A DNA stretch of 64,000 bases from Pyxicephalus adspersus (GCF_032062135.1 NC_092859.1:37808519-37872518); one strand, 5' to 3'. Shown: positions 37,337 to 49,465, counted from the stretch's first letter. Notes: a model not told the origin generated them from the letters alone. Made by a program: numbers and translations.

Positions 37337-37489
37337 CTGTTTGGAGGCTGAAAAAAACCCGAATTTTTCCTCCTATTGACTTTAATGGTGTTTGACTTTG
37401 ACATTCGACCACCCGAATTTTTTTTGCTATATTCGAGCGAATAGCTGCCGAATCGAATAGTGAGCTATTCGACCAACACTAACGGTGAC

Positions 37490-38090
37490 CTTGAATGTTA
37501 GGTCTTTTTTAATCATAACCCAGCATCTGTTCATAAAAATACAGATTTCGTTGCTCATGTCACCCCTCTGTGGCTCTAACCCCTGTAGAAGTTCTGCTCC
37601 AGTGGTGCAAATCTAATCCCGTTTTAAAGATGGCTCACATCAGTGAACACAGTTCTTTTAAATTCAGACTGTTAATGACATGCCACTATATGAGTGCCTA
37701 TATGCTATGCACCCGGAACAGAAGAAGGACATCAAGAATAAAGGTTAGCAAAGAGCAGAGAGTGGGCAGGCAGGATTGCTGTTTTTGCTTTACGTGAGTT
37801 TTACACTCCTTCTGCTGTTTAATAAATTTCGGTAACCTGATTGCAGAGAATCCTCCTGGATGGGGGGAATGTTCTGGCCTTGGTTCAAGTCTTTTTACAT
37901 TATTGGGCAACTTTGGAAAGTGTAAAAAATGCAAATAAATCAGCAGACCAAGCTTCTGGCTTATGTTACTTTAAGTCTGAAATACTTAAAAGTCTGGTTA
38001 CTTTAAAGTAATGAAATAAGTCAGATACTCAAGGACACCAAAAGCATCTCTACGAAAATTCTGGAGAGGTAAATTTTGCTTTTATACTTT
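37490..38090. other. no gene or element recognised
   Basis: Ordinary AT-rich sequence between the hAT element and the LINE scrap. Confidence 0.4.
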
Positions 38091-38194
38091 TATTGGTCTA
38101 AGGGAAGTTTAGGGACCTGACTCCTGGCTCTTCTGTATGATAAACTTTACTTGACGAGGATCTATAGGCATGGCCCTCAAAAGACTCTGAGTGA

Positions 38195-38395
38195 TTGAGA
38201 CCAGAATGTAGTAGAATAAAAGAGACCAAGGACCATTTTCTGCTCCGGTGCCTCTTCAATGTAGAAGTTTCGAAAAGGGTGGGGAGGGTTCTGGATATTT
38301 TCTTTCTTAGTTGCAAGAGTTATGCAGAGTGGGTATATAGAGCATTCAAGATGCACCAGGACATACAGTTACAGTGCAGTTTTTGTAGTTAGTAA
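38195..38395 (+). pseudogene. possible non-LTR retrotransposon ORF2 C-terminus
   Basis: The frame reads ECSRIKETKDHFLLRCLFNVEV, then KRVGRVLDIFFLS..SYAEWVY. A Cys..His-x-x-x-x-Cys arrangement followed by 'FN.EV..R.G' and 'YAEWVY' resembles the zinc-knuckle region at the end of L1/Tx1-type ORF2 proteins. Upstream frames are broken by stops, and the frame ends where the repeat at 38397 begins. The piece is only about 65 codons, so this is a tentative call made by pattern, without a search. Confidence 0.45.
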
Positions 38396-38396
38396 T

Positions 38397-39159
38397 GGCT
38401 TAGTCTACATGGACTGTTTCCCAATGTTTAACCTGAGGCTTTTAAAGCCCGTGTTTGAAATCCCAATGCATTTCAATGGGCTAATCTACACCAGGATGTT
38501 CCCCTGAGCCATGCTTATGAGCTTTATCTTAAACGTTTAAAAAATTCAAACGCAGGGTAAACGCAGGAAAATGCTCCCAAGTATTTAACATTTAATAAAT
38601 GTGTGTGTGTTTGTGTAACTAAACTTTTTTTTTTACAGGTTATCCCAATGACAGGATAATTCCCACGGCTGCAATTATAAGATGGGCACAGCTATGGGGC
38701 TTCTCCTGACAGTGAGGGATCCCCGGGCAATAGGGGGTAAATGAGGATAAAGCTCCCCATTAACCTCTAGTGCATTGTGATTGGCTGAGGTTTTACGTTT
38801 CTCAGCCATTCAGCACTAGACTTGAATGGGGAGACTTGTCCCCATTCATCTCTAGTGCGCTGTGATTGAATGAGAAATAGGAAACCCTTATTTAACATTA
38901 AAGCCTCGTCCAATTTTTTTTAAACATATTTAACCCTAACCCCTGTACTCATTCCCTGAAAGGGTTAAAAGTAAAACTTTTATAAACACTTATGTAAAAT
39001 CGTGGCAAATCCTGTCAATTCGCGGTGAACCGCGTCTTAGGTGTTTATAAAAGTTTTTTAGTGTTTTAAAGTCAAGCTCTAAAACGCTTGTAAAAGTGCA
39101 TAAAAACGCATATAAACGTGGTAGGAATTTTTATATGCGTTTTAAAAACCGTCCATGTC
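38397..39159. repeat. dispersed repeat related to the hAT element at 35827
   Basis: The left end ggcttagtctacatggactg and the following 'gtttaacctgaggcttttaaagcc' are the inverse of 36600-36665 inside the 35827 element. Its 'gtgattggctgag' and 'ctctagtgc' blocks also match that element. The right side approaches an inverted partner (aaaccgtccatgt at 39147-39159) and is cut by the next MITE. It looks like a second, non-identical member of a mosaic repeat group. Confidence 0.55.
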
Positions 39160-39320
39160 TTCAAGGCTGGAGAGGATACACTTTCATCAGTGAAGCTAGG
39201 TGATCCAGCAAACCTGTAATGGATCTGGTCCAGGATAAAAACATTTTCTATCAAACATCAAATGACTTTTAGGAAATCCATTCCTGGTTTGCTAGATCAA
39301 CCAGCTTCACTGATGAAAGA
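39160..39320. mobile_element. palindromic MITE, truncated (family of 12240-12427)
   Basis: Contains 'aaggctggagaggatacact', 'ttcatcagtgaagctaggtg' and 'atccagcaaacctg' and then the inverse arm ending 'agcttcactgatgaaag'. The outer CCTGATTTATTAAAG termini seen at 12240 are missing from both ends. Palindromic with about 60-base arms. Confidence 0.7.
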
Positions 39321-42300
39321 ATGGCTCAAAAAATCCATGAAAAATACATACAAAAAAAAAAAAAAAATTATTGTACAGTTTATAATGAGTTATGGCATTT
39401 ATTTATTTTTATATTTAATATTCATTTAATTATTTTAATAATTATTTATTAATTTTTTAATCATTGAAAAATGTTAACTGTTTTTAACATTTATATGAGA
39501 TGTTTCATTTAAGGCAAAATTTTACTTTTAAAAATCTAAAACATCAAACTAGATAGGTAGGTAGACACTGTCAGGGAACAGTGTGAAGCCAACATCAGTA
39601 TGTAACTATCAGTAACTAATGCTCTTGGCTCTGGACCCTCATTCTATAGGAACAGACAGGTTCATCACAGGAGAAGGTTTAGTGTAGAAGTTAGTTTAGG
39701 GATTAGGTTAGGTAAGCTCATCTCCAAATGAATTTCCCATAACCCATATCCCCACTTCTGCCTAATAAAAATTTAGAAAAAATCTCTAGGCCCATACTTT
39801 GCTCATGTGACTCTGCCATCATAGATCCTTTACAATATGTCTATTAGGGGTAAAGACTGGTAATCAACTGCTCAGTCAGTTAGTTTACCTAGAGGGGCAT
39901 TTCCTCTAGCTGTAAATTTAGCTGCCCAATTAATTACGAGTGTATCTGCTTTTACAGTTTTCACTCCCCCCCCCCCCCCCCCATGCAAAGTCCCACAAAC
40001 CACTGTTTTCCAGTGACATCCTAATGCAGCTTCCTATGATGCTGCACTGCTTTTGATATCAGAGCAGAGTTGCCCCTCGAATATAGGCTGTGCCTGCTTG
40101 CAATACAGTAGGACTATTGCAAGCAGGCAACAATTTTTTAGCCATAAAAGAAGTTAGTTGTAAGAGTTAATGCTGAATATGACTAGTAAGCTACTGAGGT
40201 TAGGAGAGTTAACTAGAAAAGTAAGGGTAAAAATTCAGAATACCTGCTGCAACTTCTGTCCAACACTGATTCCTATTAGTAATGACTAAGCTTAAGACTC
40301 TTCTTGCTATCTGTACTGAATTAGCCATTTTGCATGTTAAGAATAATGATTATATGAGAGATTGCCAGAAAGCCCCATCAGAATTTTTCTTTGGTGCTCT
40401 ATTATCTGTAGTTATGCTGCTATTTGTTTTAAGACTTACACTAAAAATGTGTAATAAAAATATGTGTGGTAGCAAAATGAAGATAGTGCCTGGAAAATCC
40501 TAATATAAATAGAATGGCAATAAAAAATAGAAAGCTCAGGCCTCATTCTACCCATAATATCAATGTTTATATTGCCAAATTAATGAAGAGCTGTCATTTA
40601 AACAGAAACAAATGGAAGCGCCTCCTATGTAAAGAGGCACATGTTTGAAGTTTCTTGTACTTTTAGCCCTTAAATAGAGCTCTGGTGAGTCTGTCTATGA
40701 GACATCATAAAATGTAAGGCCATTGATCTTACAGCCGTATAAAACTGTCACACGGAATGCATCCCTAGGGTGAGAACATAGAGACACATGGCTGGAAGAA
40801 AGGGAGGCAGCCCAGGAATGAAGACTTTAAATTATTCTCCAGACAAGCTTTGTTATAGTGGAGATGATGAATGATGGCACATTAGTGATGCCAGCTTCAT
40901 TCACCGCTAATCCCTCTGCAGTTCAAACACTCTGACAAAGCACTCCTACTTCACAATTTTATTATAAGGAGGAGATGTGAGATGGCATTATGGGAAGTCA
41001 TCAGGTACTGTGATATTTTAACCCTTGACTTTTAGGGGTTATACAATAATAATGGGTTCACTTTCCACTGCTAAAAGGTTGCATTTATCTGTGTCTTTGT
41101 GACATTTCTAAGCTCCTTGGTGCCAGCTATGTGCAGGAAAATAAAACAGCAGATGATGTATTTGACCCATTTATAGCTCCATACTCTCTAATTACTATTA
41201 CACAGTAAAAAAGAAATACATTCAACTCATAATAATATTTAATTATAGGTGAGTCAGCCCCTGGCTTCTTATGTGCTTATGCTCCAACTACGTGCCTTAC
41301 GTCTTGACTTACATTCTGTCCACAGGAGCTTCAGATATTCTGACCAACCCTTGTACATTCCATCTCTCCCATTGCTTTTTAAAATGTAAAATATTTTTAA
41401 ATGCAATATACTTATTAAACACATACAGGGATAGTGGTAATCCCTCCTAAGCAGTTATGCAGACCTCAGAAACAAAATCAACAAAGTTCTAGCAAGATAT
41501 CAGACACTTTCAAACACTACAATATCTGTTTTAGGTGGACAGAACCCTGAAAATTGGCACCAACTTGTATTTCTGGTTTTTACTAGGGTTTCAAAGTTTA
41601 TGTATAGCAAATAGTTGTTTAGGTTTTGAATAGAATAGGAAAAAATAAAACCCTTGCCAGGTAATTTTTTTCCATATGTGTACCATTGGGGAAATTTCTC
41701 TTTACTTTTCACCCCAGTGATGCAAAGAAAAGATTCAGGAAATCTTCCAAAGTGAGTGGAAATCCTTTTTTTTACAATTGTCCCTGGAATAGTTGTCCCC
41801 ATTAGAAGCTTTATTTTCACCTTCTGTTCTCAGAAACAGTTTTGACTTCTTTTTTTTCATCACCATCAATGATGAAATGCTAGAGTCACATTTTAGAATA
41901 TGTTTTACTTTGGTTCATTCTCTTGAAATCTGTCCAAAATTGGTAACAATTTTGTGGAACCTTACCTTATACGTTCTATTTTATGTAGTTATGACAGTAA
42001 TAATATTTTTAAAATATTGTCTTATGATATTTTCTCACTAACTTGCCTATTGTTTCTTATGTTCACAATGCCTAGATTCTTTTAGTAGCCTTTTGTACAT
42101 TGACAGTAAAGGTAACATTGCTTGTACTTGTGGAGAGAAGATATATTGCCAGATAAGCCACTTAGCAAACATGTCATGATCAATAAAATACTATTGGTAC
42201 AGTATGCTGACAGTAAAATAGAGTCAAAGTGCTCTAGAACAAGGCAGGCATTATTGAAAAACAATGTTTTTTGTAACATTAACACAGTTTGTATTAATTA

Positions 42301-42470
42301 TTGACATTGAAAAACAATTTTAGGCAACAGGTTGAGGCAACTGGTAAGCTGTCAAGTAACAATGCCATTTTGCTAAATTTAGAAAGTTAGCTTTTACTTG
42401 ATCTCCATCTAATCCACTGTAATAAGATTTTTTAACCATTTAACGGAGTCATCAAAGGAAGTAGGTATTA
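39321..42470. other. no gene or element recognised
   Basis: AT-rich, with a pure C-run of 17 at 39966-39982. Frames up to 106 codons (minus strand, 41500-41820) have no motif. Confidence 0.4.
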
Positions 42471-43010
42471 GGGATGAGCAGGAATGCTTCTGTCATTCCC
42501 GCAAAAATTTCCTCAAACTTCTGATGGGTCTGCGAAATTTCAGCGAACCGATTTTGCAGACCCATCGGAAGATTGAGGAAATCATTACAGGAGGAGTACC
42601 GCAGCTGCATTCATGAATGCAGTCGTGGGAATCCTCCTGTGCCTGATCCACGAGCACTAGAGGTTAAATGAGGGCTTTCCACGTGGCTGTGCTCATCAAT
42701 AAATGCAGCCGTGGGAATCATCACAGGATGATTATCTCGGTTGCATTCATTCATGATGAGTGTTCTTGGATAAAAAATCTCTATCCAAGAACACATACTA
42801 CAGGGCTGCAAGAGCAAGAAGAATTTTTTGGCAGGTAGTAGAGAGTGGTGAGTAATAAAAGAAAAGGACCTGGACTGGGCCAGGGAGCAATTTTACCTGC
42901 AGAAATGCCCACAGCTCCTTAGTTGTGGGACCCCAACTGGGCCTTTTCAGAATGGGACATATGTACACACTGTGACAGCAACAATTCCGCCACCATTTAC
43001 TCACTGTAAA
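42471..43010. repeat. frog-type 'TAGGGATGAGC' dispersed repeat
   Basis: Starts TAGGGATGAGCAGGAATGCT and carries a stem: 'gatgggtctgcgaaattt' (42522-42539) with 'tgcagacccatc' (42555-42566). The 'catcggaagattgaggaaat..acaggagga' segment is shared with 3920-3965. An additional stem occurs at 42763-42793 (gttcttggat / atccaagaac). The matching right terminus (gctcatcccta) is absent, so the element is truncated or runs on into the C-rich sequence after 43010. Confidence 0.6.
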
Positions 43011-43320
43011 CCTATAACTAACATCCCTTTATTTTCAAACAAAGTTTCCCTTTAACACTAACCTTATTTGTAAACCTAATTATAAACCCTGTAATACTAA
43101 CACTACACTTCCCTGTGATACTAACAATCCCTATTACCCTAACCTATCATGTAAAAAGATCGATTACCCTCCCTTTCCTCCTAATACCAATTCTTTTTCC
43201 AAACCCCAATCTCAACAATGACCTTTCCTATGCTTTCTTGAAACCTTATTTGTCATCTCTCTTGTTGTGGGTCCCTGTGTTAAAGAAGCCTAATGGCAAT
43301 GCCAGGAACCAAGAACCTGT

Positions 43321-43390
43321 TTTATTATTATTATTATTATTATTATTAAACAGGATTTATATAGCGCCAACATATTACGCAGAGCTGTTT
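43321..43390 (-). repeat. (TTA)n with SINE-like tail
   Basis: A (TTA)n run (43321-43347) followed by 'acaggatttatatagcgcca' and 'catattacgcagagctgt'. On the minus strand this is the 3' tail seen in vertebrate V-SINE and partner LINE copies, with the trinucleotide run at its end. Only the tail remains. Confidence 0.65.
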
Positions 43391-44143
43391 TATTGCCTTT
43401 CTCTCTAAGTTATTTGTATTATGTGTGACTCTGCATACTAAATAAATATTCCCCATAGTGCCTAAAGCATGAGACATGAAAGTGGTACTATGTCTACTTT
43501 ATCTATTACACTTTCTTATTAGGTACACCTCGTTTTGTTTTCTCACCTGTGTTGTGCCAACAGTGCTTTCTATTGTCATTGTAAGACTCATTTTATGTTC
43601 AAGTGACACTTGTTACAGTTCTCTGTTCAGAAATGTTACTACATCCCTCCAGAGTACCAATTAATGCTGTTGTAAAGTGCCATTGTGAAACAATAGTGGC
43701 ATGTAATTCTAAGAATTTATAAGCTGCTGCAATGAGGCATCATGGCCTATGGATGAAAATTCAATTGTACGCAAAATTAGCTGTTTCAAAAGTCATGAAA
43801 TAATATGTTATCTCATTATATTTTAACACTTTTTTTTGTTGATGAGTTAGACATGGTTGGGAGGGAGGGGTAGGGAAATTTCATTTTTTTTTTCACATTT
43901 ACAAAAACCATAAAACAAAATCATTTTTTCCAGAAAGAGGACACTCTGCAACTGTCACCAAATTGTATTACTGCTTTGCCACTCTGTTACTAGGTACATC
44001 TCACAAAGTATGGAAAAAAAAACAGTTGCTGGTCATTTTCCTTTTTATTAGGAAGTAAATTTTATTTATTAAGGAAAATTGCAATTGCTTATAATGCACA
44101 AAGCTTTAGCAAGTAAAATGTCATTCAAGTATGCTTATATTTA
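43391..44143. other. no gene or element recognised
   Basis: AT-rich unique-looking sequence. Confidence 0.4.
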
Positions 44144-44148
44144 CTCTA

Positions 44149-44886
44149 TGTTACGCTTTGGAGAGACAGGGCCACTAAGGGGCCCAACGGTTTGCACAAA
44201 AGTGGTGTGAGTCCTGAAAAGGGCCAAAGTGCAGAGTCAAAGTGGGAACCAGGCCTTCTCCAGAGACTCTAGTGGTGAGGATGTTGCGCTGATGGTTACC
44301 GCCAAGTTGTCCTCCTTGGGCACACCAGGGTGGGCAGGAAGATACACAGTACCAAATTACAAGGCAGAAACATTGTCGAGGAAAGCCAGGGTCAATGCAG
44401 GCAGCAAGCAAGAGAGGTCAGGTCACAAGCCAGGGGTCAAATACCAGGGATCCATGAAATAAACACCAGTAACACAGGGGCCACTGCAGACACAGGGAAC
44501 ACAGGAGTCACTGGAAGCAACAGGAGGCACAGGTGACACAGGAATATCCAAAGACAGGAACATTGGAACAGAACAAGGGAATTGTCTGGAAACAACAGAC
44601 TGGGCAACAAGGGGTTAACACAGGAGCTGGACAGGGGAAACACTGAATAAACGAACAGGTGTACAGGAAGTGCTCAATAGAGCTAGAGGCTCGGGACTAG
44701 TGGAGACACGGTCCACGAATGCTGAGTGCTGTGTCTGAGCTAGTAAATAGCCAGGGGTGATTAAGAGGCTATTTCCTGAATGGCTGGAGGGTTGGACAAA
44801 ACTGATAAAGCTTGGGAGCGCAGGCATGTCCAGAGTCAGAACTGCCCGCATGCGCAGGAGAGAGTGAGAAAGAGGTAAGTGTGGCA
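44149..44886 (+). mobile_element. solo-LTR-like element with 5-bp duplication
   Basis: Starts TGTTACGC and ends GTGTGGCA, flanked by ctcta (44144-44148) and ctcca (44887-44891), a 5-bp duplication with one mismatch. TG..CA ends and a 5-bp duplication fit a solo LTR. It is 738 bp against 636 for the inverted copy at 5115-5750; the difference is mainly an extra ~100 bases near 44210-44360, a part shared with 15990-16080. The interior is G/A-rich with acacaggg words. The frames on both strands are low-complexity by-products. The parent retroelement cannot be named. Confidence 0.65.
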
Positions 44887-44891
44887 CTCCA

Positions 44892-46310
44892 ACGTAAACC
44901 AGCTCAAATCTTGGGTCTTTAAAACAGAAAAAACTTAGGAATATGCATGAACCTCATAACAGTTCTTTACTTCACAAAATTATTTTTTTTCTCAGGACTC
45001 CAGAAGCAGGTACACTGTCTATACTGCGGGCTTTATAATATTTTCCATATGGAGAAAAATATTAATGTTATAGAGCTGTTATAGAGCATCTATTCGCATG
45101 ATACATAGTGCTGTCCAGGATTTTGGCACTACATAACATCACATCTGTTTAAGACCTGATCACATCATTGCTCTTACCTTGTAGACTGAACGTCTCTCTG
45201 CTGGAGATGACATGGCTGAAGAATAATATATACCATCCATTTTTTGCAGAGCATAATCCTACTCAATTTCTTCATTGAAACATTTCAGGAATTATGCCTA
45301 TGAAGGCAGAAAATTCTAACTGCCTAAATAATGCTTCAGCATGCAGCAAGATTTAATTTGAGCTCTGCACTTATGCACACATGTATATGCCTTTGCAAAC
45401 TCAATACTTGCTTAAGAATTTTTTTTTCTTTTTTTTTATGCTTATGATTTCTTGGACCCATTACCTACGAGATCCACTTAAAAGTATAAATGATATATTT
45501 TGTTTTCACATGTATTTCCAAGATGTAATAATTCATGCTTAAAGCACACATATATGCATTCAGAAACATGTGCCTAATATACTTGAACACATATACATGA
45601 GTTTCTTCATAATGGCTTGTCCCAAAATAATTGATGTTTTTAGGATTTATTTTTGTGCTCCATGGGTTGTTTTTTCACAGGGTGAATGATGATAATTAAT
45701 TGTGGTTATATTTCCTAGATTCATTTCTATTGTTACATTTCTTGCAGAATACCGTCATTCATCACCTATGCTGGCAGTTACACATCCTAACATCCTTTTA
45801 CAGGCTATTTCCCCAGGGCAAAAGGCTAATATACACACTTAAGGGAAAGGTACCCAATGAAGAATAACCAACACAGTTTTGAAGGACATGTTCTGATATG
45901 TGTTTTTTTTTTTTTGCTAATATTCCATCGAGTATGAGCCTAAAAAATCATTATTATTTTGAGATTTCTTTTGTTAATAATGTGGCTTTTTGGCATTTAT
46001 TCTTGGTGTTTTTATCCAGTTGTTTAAAGTGGTGGACAGATAGTTCCAGAGGAGTCAATTCTGATGACCTGTCATTGACAAATTTAGTAGGCCCTCAGAT
46101 GATGAACCTGAATAAAAAAAGATCTTTGTGTCCTTTGTGCTCACAATCCAAAAATCTAAATCAACAGGTACCAGACAGAACACATTTTTGAGGTAACATT
46201 TGAAATACAAGACTAAGTTGCCTAAATAGATGCAAATGTATTGAGTCCTAAAATTGTGTGCTTTTAGGCTCCAAAACCAGAAAAAACTGGAAACTCCCCC
46301 AACATGGGGG
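44892..46310. other. no gene or element recognised
   Basis: AT-rich; T-runs at 45419-45438 and 45902-45915. Frames of 97 and 89 codons near 45898-46324 overlap on opposite strands and have no motif. Confidence 0.4.
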
Positions 46311-46329
46311 GAAAAAGCAAACATTTGGA

Positions 46330-46493
46330 AGAATGCCTCTTACATTGTTGGCCTTTGGGAACAATTTCACACTTACAGATAGCTAAAAGGATCATTGGTA
46401 TCAGTTAAACAGAACTGAGATTCACAAATTTCTCAATGCTCAAGTAACCCCTAGCAACCCCTGGAGAAACCCTAGGAAGGGGGAGAAACACTG
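46330..46493. mobile_element. hAT MITE fragment, 'CAGTGTTTC' family
   Basis: Shares 'cttacattgttggcc', 'acacttacagatagc', 'ggatcattgg' and 'aacccctagcaacc' with the 4230 and 2158 copies and ends in GAGAAACACTG. The left end is missing. Its final base abuts the 8 bases ccccagac that are also the left target duplication of the next element. Confidence 0.65.
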
Positions 46494-46501
46494 CCCCAGA
46501 C

Positions 46502-46697
46502 CAGCGGTCACCAACCAGTGGTCTGCGAGAAAATTTTAGTGGTTTAGAGGTGGAGCCTGTGGGTTGAGTTATGGTATTATGACGTCACTATGGGGGAGGT
46601 TTCTCCCACTTTAAGCGACACCCGCCTCCCCGTGCATGCATGGTCCCGAGCCGGTAATTTTAGTGGTTAGCGGAACCGAAAAAGTTGGCGACCACTG
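46502..46697. mobile_element. hAT MITE, 196 bp (CAGCGGTCACCAAC type)
   Basis: Starts CAGCGGTCACCAACCAGTGG and ends AAGTTGGCGACCACTG, an inverted pair. It is flanked by ccccagac (46494-46501) and ccctagac (46698-46705), an 8-bp duplication with one mismatch. GC-rich core. No coding capacity. Confidence 0.85.
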
Positions 46698-46705
46698 CCC
46701 TAGAC

Positions 46706-47490
46706 AGAACTGTCAGTTCTCCCCAACAGGTCAAACACACTCTGGCAATATGGTTACTGTGAGCCCACCCCCCTATAGAAAGTGGGCTTGGTTATATATT
46801 TCTTCAAATTTTTGGCATTTGTTACTTTGCTGCCCAGAAAGTGTATACCAGCACAATGGTGCATTTTATTAAATCAGTAATTAATTAGTGCAAACACAAA
46901 TACATGTTCCTCATATACAGCAAAAAAGCAAGCACAAGCACAAAGGGACTCTCTACATTCCACAAGCCTAGCCCAAATACAAACACAAAAGGACCTACAA
47001 CATCATGCATTTTTGCAGGTACCCTATTCATCACTCAGCTTTTATTTTCATCCTAATTGTGATGAAGATAATCCTTTTAATGTATCTGCTTCACAAGTTA
47101 TACTACAGCTGGTGCACAAAACAAAAATGTAAATTCTAGTTCTTTATCATAGCAAACAAATTAAAGGATTCAGACATATTTTTTTATAAAACGCGTAATA
47201 AAAAATTGTAAATGATTTCATAACAGATGCCAACTTAAAAGGAAAGCTACAATGTATTTTGGTTATTATTGTAGGATCGAACTGAAAGTAAAGTTTTTTG
47301 CAATGTTCAGGTTTTAATTGTTTGCTATTGCATATTCCATAAACAGAAATGTAAAATATATTTTAATAGTCATTTTATATACACTTTATATACATTTAAT
47401 GTTTACATCAATTTCACATGTACATATTTGTTTGGCTATTTTCTTGTTACTCAGTTATACAAAAACATGCAGTTATGTTAAATGGCTATC
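46706..47490. other. no gene or element recognised
   Basis: AT-rich unique-looking sequence. Confidence 0.4.
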
Positions 47491-47571
47491 CACCAAAATT
47501 GACCCCAGGCTGGGGTAATGGCCTGACTACCCTAGTCAGGCCATTACCCCAGCCTGGGGTCAATTTTGGTG
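47491..47571. repeat. perfect 38-bp inverted repeat with 5-nt loop
   Basis: Left arm 47491-47528, loop accct 47529-47533, right arm 47534-47571. The arms are exact reverse complements over all 38 bases and contain the word ccaggctggggtaatgg. The right arm leads straight into a SINE-type tail. Such an exact foldback in otherwise old, decayed DNA implies a recent origin or active correction. Confidence 0.97.
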
Positions 47572-47672
47572 TAGGGGCATTAGATTGTAAGCCCCTTTGG
47601 GACAGTTAATGACATGGTTATAGACTTATATGGTGCTGGGTAATACGGCTGCCCTTTATAAATAAAAGATAA
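47572..47672 (+). repeat. SINE 3' tail fragment
   Basis: Reads 'ttagattgtaagcccctttg' then 'atggtgctgggtaatacggc' and 'tttataaataaaagataataa', matching the tail of the SINE at 35396-35714. Only the 3' part is present; the head is absent or replaced by the foldback. Confidence 0.65.
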
Positions 47673-49465
47673 TAATTGAGTGAAAAGGACTACCAAGAAG
47701 GGTTTATATTTGTCATTGCAAAGTCAAGCATTAACTAGAGTAATATAATATTACCGGAGTTATGAATAATACATTGATAAGGGTTGCTTTTTTTTCAAAA
47801 CTTTTCAAAAAAAGTGTTGTTTCTTCTTAAAAACAACCCTGAGCTAAATAGACTTTATGGATAGTTTGGTCACTAAATGTATATGAAAGTGTTCAGAACA
47901 GAGATCACGAATATTTAGAAAGAAGCATTCTTAATGCCCCCAGTAACCAGTCAAGTTCTCACTTCTATCATTACATATTGCATAACAATCAAGCTTCATA
48001 TCTTTAAAGTCCTTTTTAATGGTCCGGATCTTAAAAGCAATTTGTTTGGAGCATTACCTAATTTAGAAACAAACTGAATGATCTTGCTAGAAGCACTGAA
48101 AAGATGTTTGGCTGCTTTCCTGAAAAGATGATGGCAAAATGGGTTTATGATTCTATAACTTAAATGCAAAAATCCTGATTCGCGTCACAGAACAACTATT
48201 TCATTGGTGGGTGTTAACAGGTTACCAGTAAGGATGATATTATGAAAAATCGTTTAAGTAACTGATGGGTTTATATCACTGTCATGAAAAAAAATGCTCA
48301 TCAGAACATCCCTGTTTTAAGAGGGAAAAAAACCCTACAATGAAAAAAAATTCAGCATGCTGTTTTTTATTGCAATAGGGACAGGTGATACCATTTTGCA
48401 ATCTAATGAATTTATGTGTCTATTTGCTATATCTTAACTAAAATCACCTCGTTGTTGCCAACATTATCACCCTGTCCTCTTTCTAGTTTGGGCTCTTTGA
48501 CCATCTTGTTTGGCCAAGCTGGAATGATAGCACTCCTTTGCATGCACACAGAAGTGCATGCACACAGAACCAATCTTGACAGCCAGCTATGCCGGAATCG
48601 TACACCGAGCCACAGAAGCTTCAAGACTGAAAACAACTTTTGAAATTGCATTAACACCCATTAATGTGGCCTAGGAAGCAGCTTTGGTGTCCTGTTTTGT
48701 ATTCTTTTATCACATATGCAGGGCATGTACTTAACGACCTCTCCAAATCTACATTTATAGCAGAAAGGTATAACAATATAGGAAGAATATAAAATAAAAT
48801 TAAATGTAAGAGTTGTATTCTGTAGTGTTCAATAAACATTACATATTTGTTGTACATAACTGAAGTTGCAGGTGGCTTTGAGTTAAAGAAAGCATAGAAC
48901 AGGTTGTTGTTTTTTTCCTTTGCACCGAGGCAAGTTTTGTGGTCAGTTTTGGTGCCAGAAGAGTTTTGTAAAGCTTTTGTTTAACTTCCAACAGAGACTA
49001 CCAGATTACTGAGAACATTTTAATCCTGGATTAAGTTGCTTGAAAAGACTAACTTTTATGAAAAACACTTTCAATTACAGTTCAAGGTGCAGGAATTTGT
49101 GACTTTAATGGTAATTACTGCTTAATGCGATAACATTAAATATTCACAGTGTATTGATTAAGGTTAGCTTTTGGGAGTCTGTTTGATGATGATGAGGGCA
49201 ACAATAATAATTATAACTAATGCACAAGAATTTTTTAAAAAGCCATAATTCACTCTCATGGGTCTAGAGGTTGATTAAATCACATTAAGTGATGTGCATG
49301 GTATTCTTTGTCAGTGGGGATGGTCTGCTGTGATGCAGAAAGCAGCAATGACTTGATGTTGTGAGTGTTACTTTTTCATTGTGATTTCCTGTTATGGCCA
49401 TAGCACCCTTAACTCACATTATGCCATCAGTCTTCCAATTTATAAATAACTGGCATAGCAAAGCT
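47673..49465. other. no gene or element recognised
   Basis: AT-rich. A small tandem 'gcatgcacacagaa' duplication sits at 48540-48568. No motif-bearing frame. Confidence 0.4.

Larger units (their letters stand above)
35827..37481 (+). mobile_element. hAT-type non-autonomous element, complete, 1655 bp
   Basis: Starts TAGTGTTGATGTTCGAATTC and ends ATTCGACCAACACTA, inverted ends beginning TAGTGTTG. It is flanked by atggtgac (35819-35826) and acggtgac (37482-37489), an 8-bp target duplication with one mismatch, as expected for hAT. Inside are inverted segments such as 'attggctgagaaatagg' (36200-36216) against 'cctatttctcagccaat' (36365-36381), a nested Harbinger (36671-37077) and a minisatellite (37137-37336). 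No transposase frame is present. An inverted relative is cut by the window edge at 1-235. Confidence 0.88.

Noticed and set aside
37077..37412. Repetitive 111- and 100-codon minus-strand frames (YIIKGYIKR repeats)
   Set aside because: They are produced by the 27/42-bp minisatellite.
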